DNA of 5,189 bases from Solobacterium sp. (GTDB lineage: Bacteria > Bacillota_I > Bacilli_A > Erysipelotrichales > Erysipelotrichaceae): assembly GCA_017543025.1 (NCBI GenBank), contig JAFYGX010000111.1:1-5189 (forward strand), read 5' to 3'. Both the position numbers and the translations under genes were made by a program. Under the pieces are notes generated by a model, which worked only from the letters and a program-made list of their open reading frames with translations, was not told the origin of the DNA and did no database searches. Position 1 is the stretch's first letter, and each line of letters starts with the position of its first letter. Of this stretch, positions 1 through 5,189 are shown piece after piece.

Positions 1-1890
1 AATCACAGCTTCTTCTCTGATATCCGCCATCTGAATATCTCTCATCCAGATCTGTTCCACTGCTCCGCCGCGGCCTATGGCGCTTTTGAACCGGATTCCG
101 ACATCTGCCCCGATGAATTCAAAGTGTTCCACCAGAACATTACGCACACCGCGTGACATTTCGCTGCCGATGACAAATCCGCCATGGCTGTGTCCGACCC
201 GGCAGTCATGGATCCAGACATCTTCACATGGTTTTTTCTGCTTTCGCGCTTCCCTGTCCTTGCCTGCCTTCAGGCAGATTGCGTCATCTCCCGTCTGCAG
301 AACGCAATGATGAATATGTACTCTCCGGCAGGAGTCCACATCATTTCCGTCTCCGTTCTGTGCATAGTATGGATTATTGACGGAAACATGGCGAATCGTT
401 ACATCGTCGCAGAAATACGGATGTACCATCCAGGCTACAGAATTACGAAGATGCACGCCTTCGATCAGAACCTTCCGGCAATACCGGAAACTCACCATCA
501 CCGGCCGGTAAAAATCATAATACGGTGCTGCTGCATTCAGCGCATCTTCCTCCGCCGCATAGCTGTCAGGAAAGATTTCTCCCCGTTCTCTCCCTCTGAG
601 AATTGATTCGGAGGGCACCCAGATTCCGCCCTCGGCACTGTCGATCACATAGTCTGATTTCATCAGCAGCGCGTTCCATTCTCTCTCAGGCAGTTTGAAC
701 TGTTTCACTGGCCGCCACAGATGCCCGTTTCCGTCAATCGTACCATTTCCGGTTACCGCAATATTCTCCGCATGTTCCGCATTGATCGGAGAAACCGTAC
801 GGATTCTCCGGATTCCTTCATAATCCGTCACCCGAAGCGGATACTCTTCGGGATTCTTGTCAAACACATAATAGACCGTATCGTTCATCGGAAACAGACA
901 CGGGCTGCCGTCTTTCTGTTTCAGTATCCATTCCGGATGCGTCTTCCATACCGATGCAGTTTCATGCGCCGCAAAGGGACTCGACCATAATCCCGGCAAC
1001 ATGCCCGCGTCCCGGATTTCTGCCGCAAGCTCCTTCATCGAAACAGGAAACCGTTCATTCGGCTCATATTCTCCGAGTGTCACTTCCCAGCCTTCATCCA
1101 CCTGAAACACTTCATACGGAAGCTTCCGGTTCCGGATTTCCCGAAGACAGGTTCTGACATCTTCAAGTGAAACAGTCAGCCCGTAGTAATACCATGTGCA
1201 GAATACAGCCGGATGCCGGCGGTTTCGCTGCCCATAGAGCAGCGCCTTCCGTTTTGCAAACTGTTCCGCCTCTTTTCCTGCTTCCCTGATCAGCGCAATA
1301 CGGATGGATTCCGTGCGTACTGTCATGGAAGGCTTCAGGCAGATCCGGAACAGCGTCTCTGCATAAAGCTGTTTCAGATCACCTGTTTCGTCCAGCTGCA
1401 GCACTGTCTGAACCAGCTGATCTCTGCCGGTGAGAAATTCAATGGCCAGAATCGTTTCACTGCTGCCCCTGATCATCGTCAGATGATCGCTGATCACAGC
1501 GGTTCCGCTCCCTTCTGTCATCCCCTCTCCGCTTTCCAGCACTGCAGAGGTAACGTCCTTCAGCCGCTCATCCGGACATCCGGCAGTAAATACACCCGGC
1601 AGATCATTTTTATGCCTTCCGCTCCGGAAGATCTCAAAAGGCTTTCCCCCGATGCCGGCTTCCTGCAGGGACTCAGATTCCCATAATCGTACGGATTCCA
1701 GAAACACCTCTGAATCGGAGCAGTTCGTCACTTCGGCATGATACTCCAGAACTTCTTCGCTGCGCTGTTCTGTAACCATGCGCACCCGAAGCACGGATTC
1801 ATCCGCTTCGGACGACTGTCCGCTGCTGTAATATGCATGGATTACCGGATTATCTATCATTAATCTCACATTCCGTTCAGGCATTAACAC
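1..1890 (-). CDS. GH36 (partial)-GH28 (partial) chimeric glycoside hydrolase, 3' end beyond window
   Basis: The frame is open for 630 codons with no stop and continues past the left edge. Residues 1 to about 344 resemble a GH36 alpha-galactosidase: a beta-sandwich region, then CTWYYYG (231-237), VDEGW (264-268), EPNERFP, GLWSSPF (300-306) and HPEW (318-321). From about 343 it becomes GH28 polygalacturonase: EEYPL (348-352), VTGNGTIDGNG (379-389), LWRPVK (391-396), NGDGND (512-517), GDD (534-536), SHGG with IGSEM (568-578) and RFK (600-602). The GH28 catalytic aspartates, histidine and R-x-K are therefore present. The GH36 half ends before the nucleophile strand, and the GH28 half lacks its usual first ~60-90 residues. 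No signal peptide is seen, so it would be cytoplasmic. A GTG start at 1890 is chosen because AAGGAG lies 6 bases upstream; ATG at 1884 or 1860 is possible. Intact parents would act on alpha-galactosides and on pectic galacturonan. Activity of this product is doubtful. Confidence 0.85.
   Translation of the reverse strand, partial: MLMPERNVRLMIDNPVIHAYYSSGQSSEADESVLRVRMVTEQRSEEVLEYHAEVTNCSDSEVFLESVRLWESESLQEAGIGGKPFEIFRSGRHKNDLPGVFTAGCPDERLKDVTSAVLESGEGMTEGSGTAVISDHLTMIRGSSETILAIEFLTGRDQLVQTVLQLDETGDLKQLYAETLFRICLKPSMTVRTESIRIALIREAGKEAEQFAKRKALLYGQRNRRHPAVFCTWYYYGLTVSLEDVRTCLREIRNRKLPYEVFQVDEGWEVTLGEYEPNERFPVSMKELAAEIRDAGMLPGLWSSPFAAHETASVWKTHPEWILKQKDGSPCLFPMNDTVYYVFDKNPEEYPLRVTDYEGIRRIRTVSPINAEHAENIAVTGNGTIDGNGHLWRPVKQFKLPEREWNALLMKSDYVIDSAEGGIWVPSESILRGRERGEIFPDSYAAEEDALNAAAPYYDFYRPVMVSFRYCRKVLIEGVHLRNSVAWMVHPYFCDDVTIRHVSVNNPYYAQNGDGNDVDSCRRVHIHHCVLQTGDDAICLKAGKDREARKQKKPCEDVWIHDCRVGHSHGGFVIGSEMSRGVRNVLVEHFEFIGADVGIRFKSAIGRGGAVEQIWMRDIQMADIREEAVI
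850..880 (-). other. In-frame junction between GH36-like and GH28-like sequence
   Basis: Upstream of this point on the minus strand the protein reads PMNDTVYYVFD, which fits the GH36 barrel just before its fourth strand. Downstream it reads FDKNPEEYPL, which fits the end of the GH28 N-terminal cap. The dipeptide Phe-Asp (codons TTT GAC, 859-864) plausibly belongs to both families, so a short shared sequence may have mediated the join. The family alignment is from memory; the uninterrupted frame is directly visible. No insertion sequence, direct repeat or stop codon marks the spot. Confidence 0.65.
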
Positions 1891-1896
1891 CTGACG

Positions 1897-1902
1897 CTCC
1901 TT
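1897..1902 (-). promoter_or_regulatory. Ribosome binding site of the GH36-GH28 gene
   Basis: The minus strand reads AGAAGGAGCG here. The AAGGAG core lies 6 bases before a GTG codon at 1890-1888 and 12 bases before the ATG at 1884-1882. This spacing favours the GTG start. The ATG at 1860 has only weak purine-rich sequence in front of it. In-frame stops (TGA TAA) about 14 codons upstream of the GTG limit how far the start could move. Confidence 0.6.
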
Positions 1903-2063
1903 CTGACTCCATAGTAACCTGCTTTCATGTTATCACCAATCCACTCTGCTGCTTTTTTTCATGCACTCCATGTCAGCCGCCGGTAGGATCCTTCGTACCT
2001 TGCACACGCGGAAAACTTATGAAACCGGCAGGATTCTCTGCTGCAGCGCCTGTAAAAATAAAG

Positions 2064-2092
2064 CTGGCGATATTCCTTAATTCTGATAATAT
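2064..2092 (+). promoter_or_regulatory. Weak candidate promoter for the GGDEF/EAL gene
   Basis: The AT-rich stretch CTGATAATAT contains a possible -10 box, GATAAT at 2085-2090 (5 of 6 matches to TATAAT) or TAATAT at 2087-2092. The only candidate -35 is CTGGCG at 2064-2069, which matches the consensus at three positions. From GATAAT, transcription would start near 2097, placing the inverted repeat at 2099-2119 at the very 5' end of the message. This is inference from consensus matching alone. Confidence 0.3.
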
Positions 2093-2098
2093 ACAGAC

Positions 2099-2119
2099 AT
2101 CAAAGAGCTATTCTTTGAT
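2099..2119 (+). repeat. Perfect 8-bp inverted repeat upstream of the GGDEF/EAL gene
   Basis: ATCAAAGA (2099-2106) and TCTTTGAT (2112-2119) are perfect reverse complements separated by GCTAT. The dyad sits 10 bases before the Shine-Dalgarno core and just after the candidate -10 box. It could be an operator for a dimeric repressor or a 5' leader hairpin. The stem is AT-rich and no T-run follows, so it is not a typical intrinsic terminator. Confidence 0.55.
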
Positions 2120-2129
2120 CGTGCACTGA

Positions 2130-2134
2130 AAGGA
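2130..2134 (+). promoter_or_regulatory. Ribosome binding site of the GGDEF/EAL gene
   Basis: GAAAGGA spans 2128-2134, and its AAGGA core is 6 bases before the ATG at 2141. This spacing fixes the start and leaves no room for an N-terminal sensor: the GGDEF-type DKLTGLP signature begins at residue 8. Confidence 0.75.
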
Positions 2135-2140
2135 TCCTAT

Positions 2141-5137
2141 ATGACAGCAACCACGACCTTCGACAAACTGACCGGTTTACCGGATCTCAACGGCTTTCAG
2201 ATCAGTCTGCTGAAAGATCTTCAGACAGCTCCGCTCCCGCCGAACGCATGTATTCTTTTCTTCAATATTGAAAATTTCAAGCTGTTCAACAGTACGCTCG
2301 GAACAGCCGCCGGCGACAATCTCCTGCGATTTGCCGGTACTGCTGTTCGGAACGCTTTTCCGAACGATCTTGCCGCACGTACCGGCGAAGATCATTTTGT
2401 GGTTTATACCTGTGCTCCGGATATTCCGGACCGGATCAGAAAAACCCACGAGCAGATACGGAACTATCATCCGAATCTAGTAATGCTTACAAAATGCGGC
2501 GTCTATGAAATTCAGACCGGCGAGACATATCCCCTGCTTCTGATCGATAAAGCACGGCTTGCCTGTGAATCCTGCAAGGGTCATTTTGATCAGATATATG
2601 CATATTACGATCCGCATCTTTCCGAATCGCTTCTGACCAACAAATACATAGTCGACCATATCGACAGGGCAATCGAGCAGGGACATATCAAGGTTTATTA
2701 CCAGCCGCTGATCCGTGTCCTTACCGGAAAGCTGTGCGGTATGGAAGCACTTGCCCGCTGGGACGACCCCAGTTACGGGCTGCTCTCCCCTGCATCCTTT
2801 ATTTCAGTTCTGGAACATGCGCATCTGATTCACCGGCTTGATCTGTTCATGGCCGAGACCGTCTGCCGGGATCTCAGACAGCAGCTTGACCGGAATGAAC
2901 CGGTCGTACCGGTATCGATCAATCTCTCCCGGCTGGATTTCGACCTCTGTGATGTCTTCGGGACAATTGATGATATGATCGACCGCTATGAACTGTCCCC
3001 GAACCTGCTGGATATTGAAATCACTGAAAGTGCCCTCAGTAAAGCCGGCGGCTCGCTCCGGACCGCACTGATCCGTTTCCGGGAACACGGTTACCGCATC
3101 TGGATCGATGATTTTGGAAGCGAATACTCTTCTCTGAATAACCTCAAGGATTATGAATTCGATGTCCTGAAGATCGATATGGGATTCCTTGCCGGCCTCG
3201 ATGTGAAAGCCAGCGCATCCCGTACAGAAAAGATTCTCCAGTCGATCATTCACATGGCAAGAGAACTCGGCATACAGACCCTCTGCGAAGGCGTGGAAAC
3301 CGAAACGCAGTTCCGTTTTCTGCGCAGTTCCGGGTGTGAGATTGCCCAGGGGTATTACTTTTCAAAACCGGTTCCGCTCGAGTGCCTGAAAACGTTCGGA
3401 TTCCAGCCGGAGTCTGCGGAAGACGCCCGCTACATCAACAATGTCGGCCGCGTCAATCTGCTCAGCACGCATCCGCTCGGAGAAGGAAACGAAGCGGGAA
3501 TGAACGCCGGATTCATGCCGATGGGACTGTTTGAATACTGCAGCGATCATGTCCGGACACTTGTAATCAACACTGCATTCCGGCAGTTTCTTGCGCCGAT
3601 GAACATACAAGACGCCAGTGAGCTCGACTTTAAGCTTGACCTGTCGAACAACCGCCTCGTTGAACGGATCATGCGGTCTGTTGAGCGGTGCGTCAGACTG
3701 GGTACTGTAGAATCGTGTGATCTGGTCTTTGCCGGCGATTACTGCAACCTGATGATGAAGGCAATCGACACGAACCGTGAAACCGGCATCAGCACTGTAT
3801 TCGTACGGGCAATGAATGTCTCCAGCGCCGCAAGCTATGTGTCCGGGGGCATCAAGGATAAAGTGCTGCGATCCGTCTACGCTCTGTTTGAGCGGGTTGA
3901 TATTCTCGACCTTCAGAGCGACCGTCTGCTCAATGTTCACAAAAGCCGTGACCGCTTCCGGGGCAACTATGAAAATATGCCGCTTCAGGAAGCGATCAGA
4001 GAATTTGCCCGGCTGAATCTTCATCCGGAAGACCGGAAACGGTTTCTTGACCTGTACAATATCAGAACGCTTCCCGATCTTCTCAAGTCCTCCAGCAACT
4101 CCTTCAACTGCGCGCTTTTCCGTCTTCATGAAACGGAAAAAACATACGGCTGGCAGCTGATGATGCAGAGTCTGGTAAAGATGGACGGCCGGGAGATCAT
4201 CATGAGTCTTGCCTGTGACGGGGCAGGATTTGATGCGTTGAATACCAGTATGCTTACCGCGGACCCTGCCCAGCTCACCGGCCTGCCCGAAGGAGAAACG
4301 GAAGACATTCTGGATTCCGGAATTCCAAAGCACCTGCTGTTTGACACCCTGATGGATTCCGTGAACTTCGGCGTATTCTGGAAGGATAAAAAACGCAGAT
4401 TCCTCAGTGCCAACCGCTATTTCCTTGATTTTTACGGATTCCTCTCAGACAAGGAGATTGCCGGAAACACAGATGAAGATATGAACTGGCACGTCAATCC
4501 CGTTCCGTTCATGCGGGATGAAACGGATGTGCTGAACGGGAAATCGATCTACAATGCGGAAGGTTCATGTATCGTCCGCGGACAGGACCACAAGATTGTC
4601 GCCTCCAAATTCCCGGTACGCAAGGGAAATGAGATTATCGGCCTCATCGGCTACTTTCTGGACCGGGGGATCAATTCCGAAGAAGACAGCTCCCTTCTGG
4701 TTGACGAGCTGACCGGGCTGCTCAATTCCCGCGGTGCAATCGCCGCCTTCTCACGCTATCAGAGACATTACAGAGAATACGGCACGGATTTTGCGATAAT
4801 CAGTATCGATATCAACGACTTCGCCCAGATCAATCACCGCTACGGCACCCAGACGGCAGATGAAGTACTGCGGAAAATCGCACAGGTGCTGACCTCAACC
4901 TTCGGTGATAACTGCGTTGTCTCACGGATCGGAGGAGATGAATTTGTCCTTCTCAGACAGATTACCGATGATTCGGATCCCCATTATGACGCCTTTGACA
5001 TTGCCAGCACCGTATCCTCAATCCGCAGTTTTAACGGCAGGCCGCTTTCCATCAATGTCACAGTTGAAGTGATGCGGTATTCGGAAACCGTCTCCATCTT
5101 CAGGGGAAGCACACCAGCCGGCAATCCAGCAGAGTGA
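2141..5137 (+). CDS. Cyclic-di-GMP signalling protein: GGDEF(degenerate)-EAL-PAS-like-PAS-GGDEF
   Basis: This is a complete 998-residue protein with no signal peptide or membrane segment, so it is probably cytosolic. Residues ~5-150 form a GGDEF fold with DKLTGLP (8-14) but GEDHF (82-86) and NIENFK (42-47): metal ligands are replaced while N50 and D59 of the guanine site remain. Residues ~167-420 are an EAL phosphodiesterase with E202 of EAL, N261 (NLS), E293 (EITE), DDFG (323-326), K344 (KID), E383 (EGVE) and Q403 (QGYYF) all present, so hydrolysis of cyclic-di-GMP is likely. Residues ~440-555 and ~574-705 are divergent, possibly PAS-like sensors. Residues ~731-850 are a clearer PAS domain (FGVFWKDK, ANRYFLDFYGF). 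Residues ~853-998 are a second GGDEF with DELTGLL (855-861), D890, N898, D907 and intact RIGGDEF (929-935). It lacks the RxxD inhibitory site and ends early. The signal sensed is unknown. Confidence 0.92.
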   Translation: MTATTTFDKLTGLPDLNGFQISLLKDLQTAPLPPNACILFFNIENFKLFNSTLGTAAGDNLLRFAGTAVRNAFPNDLAARTGEDHFVVYTCAPDIPDRIRKTHEQIRNYHPNLVMLTKCGVYEIQTGETYPLLLIDKARLACESCKGHFDQIYAYYDPHLSESLLTNKYIVDHIDRAIEQGHIKVYYQPLIRVLTGKLCGMEALARWDDPSYGLLSPASFISVLEHAHLIHRLDLFMAETVCRDLRQQLDRNEPVVPVSINLSRLDFDLCDVFGTIDDMIDRYELSPNLLDIEITESALSKAGGSLRTALIRFREHGYRIWIDDFGSEYSSLNNLKDYEFDVLKIDMGFLAGLDVKASASRTEKILQSIIHMARELGIQTLCEGVETETQFRFLRSSGCEIAQGYYFSKPVPLECLKTFGFQPESAEDARYINNVGRVNLLSTHPLGEGNEAGMNAGFMPMGLFEYCSDHVRTLVINTAFRQFLAPMNIQDASELDFKLDLSNNRLVERIMRSVERCVRLGTVESCDLVFAGDYCNLMMKAIDTNRETGISTVFVRAMNVSSAASYVSGGIKDKVLRSVYALFERVDILDLQSDRLLNVHKSRDRFRGNYENMPLQEAIREFARLNLHPEDRKRFLDLYNIRTLPDLLKSSSNSFNCALFRLHETEKTYGWQLMMQSLVKMDGREIIMSLACDGAGFDALNTSMLTADPAQLTGLPEGETEDILDSGIPKHLLFDTLMDSVNFGVFWKDKKRRFLSANRYFLDFYGFLSDKEIAGNTDEDMNWHVNPVPFMRDETDVLNGKSIYNAEGSCIVRGQDHKIVASKFPVRKGNEIIGLIGYFLDRGINSEEDSSLLVDELTGLLNSRGAIAAFSRYQRHYREYGTDFAIISIDINDFAQINHRYGTQTADEVLRKIAQVLTSTFGDNCVVSRIGGDEFVLLRQITDDSDPHYDAFDIASTVSSIRSFNGRPLSINVTVEVMRYSETVSIFRGSTPAGNPAE

Positions 5138-5189
5138 CGGATCTGCATCCACGGATGTCCGGAAACGGAAGATGTAAGTTCCGAATGTC
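5138..5189. other. Short 3' flank with no recognisable gene
   Basis: After the TGA at 5135-5137 only 52 bases remain. They contain very small dyads: TCCG-GAAA-CGGA at 5158-5169 and CGGAA/TTCCG at 5166-5183. No T-run follows, so no terminator can be called. A downstream gene start is not visible. Confidence 0.4.

Larger units (their letters stand above)
1891..2140. promoter_or_regulatory. Divergent intergenic region
   Basis: About 250 bases separate the start codons of two head-to-head genes, so promoters for both must lie here or inside the neighbouring reading frames. I found no convincing -35/-10 pair on the minus strand. The region is more AT-rich near 2050-2120, towards the plus-strand gene. 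No small gene with a convincing ribosome binding site, no tRNA and no riboswitch fold was recognised by eye. A T7 run at 1953-1959 lacks a preceding hairpin. Confidence 0.5.

Noticed and set aside
331..360. NGD in place of the textbook NTD motif of GH28
   Set aside because: From memory, many bacterial GH28 proteins read NGDG-x-D here, so it is probably normal for this subfamily and not an active-site loss.
1096..1101. Asp-Glu instead of Asp-Asp in the GH36 DDGW-type motif
   Set aside because: From memory, a GH36-like subfamily naturally has DEGW together with CTWYYYG, so it is not evidence of decay by itself.
77..1686. Several plus-strand open frames of 67-157 codons across the left part
   Set aside because: They lie opposite the long minus-strand hydrolase frame, show no recognisable motifs and lack good ribosome binding sites. 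They are shadows of that gene.
1946..1960. T-run resembling a terminator or slippery site
   Set aside because: There is no stable hairpin before it on either strand, and no gene ends here.
2019..2033. Possible CcpA cre site (ATGAAACCGGCAGGA)
   Set aside because: Only the left half matches the consensus; the right half misses key bases.
1833..2129. A 98-codon plus-strand frame in the divergent spacer
   Set aside because: It overlaps the start of the minus-strand gene, has no clear ribosome binding site and no family resemblance, and runs through the putative regulatory region.
3362..4333. A 323-codon minus-strand frame inside the GGDEF/EAL gene
   Set aside because: It is antisense to clear coding sequence and shows no motifs. 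Its length fits codon bias of the opposite strand.
5085..5178. Frameshift that would restore a normal GGDEF C-terminus
   Set aside because: Neither alternative frame gives the expected AD..MY..K helix; the +1 frame ends in RKRKM without it.

Overview
The window looks like chromosomal DNA of a gut-type Bacillota bacterium (Firmicutes) of roughly 50% GC. The grounds are Shine-Dalgarno-led genes, clostridial or erysipelotrichial style glycoside hydrolase sequence, and a soluble PAS/GGDEF/EAL protein. The lineage is an inference and could not be tested here. I see no RNA genes, mobile elements or CRISPR arrays.

Left part, minus strand (1-1890): one uninterrupted reading frame runs off the left edge. 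It does not encode a single ordinary enzyme. Its first ~344 residues match the N-terminal half of a GH36 alpha-galactosidase-like protein: the beta-sandwich domain and the first strands of the catalytic barrel. It then passes in frame, near 859-867, into a GH28 polygalacturonase-like beta-helix that lacks its own N-terminus but keeps all four GH28 active-site motifs. The GH36 part stops before the strand that should carry the catalytic nucleophile. The simplest explanation is a deletion, or an assembly join, between two neighbouring same-strand pectin/galactoside genes. A genuine fusion enzyme remains possible. This is the main surprise of the window.

Middle (1891-2140): a ~250-base divergent intergenic region. 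It holds a good ribosome binding site for each gene, a weak candidate promoter, and a perfect 8-bp inverted repeat just upstream of the plus-strand gene.

Right part, plus strand (2141-5137): a complete 998-residue soluble cyclic-di-GMP signalling protein. Its order is degenerate GGDEF (GEDHF), intact EAL phosphodiesterase, two PAS-like regions, then a C-terminal GGDEF with an intact motif but other anomalies. Having GGDEF-EAL first and PAS-GGDEF last is an unusual layout. It suggests a bifunctional or cross-regulated enzyme whose sensing region lies between the two output modules. The last 52 bases hold no recognisable gene.

How they relate: the two genes are head to head and may share regulatory DNA, but nothing in the sequence shows that the carbohydrate gene is controlled by cyclic-di-GMP.
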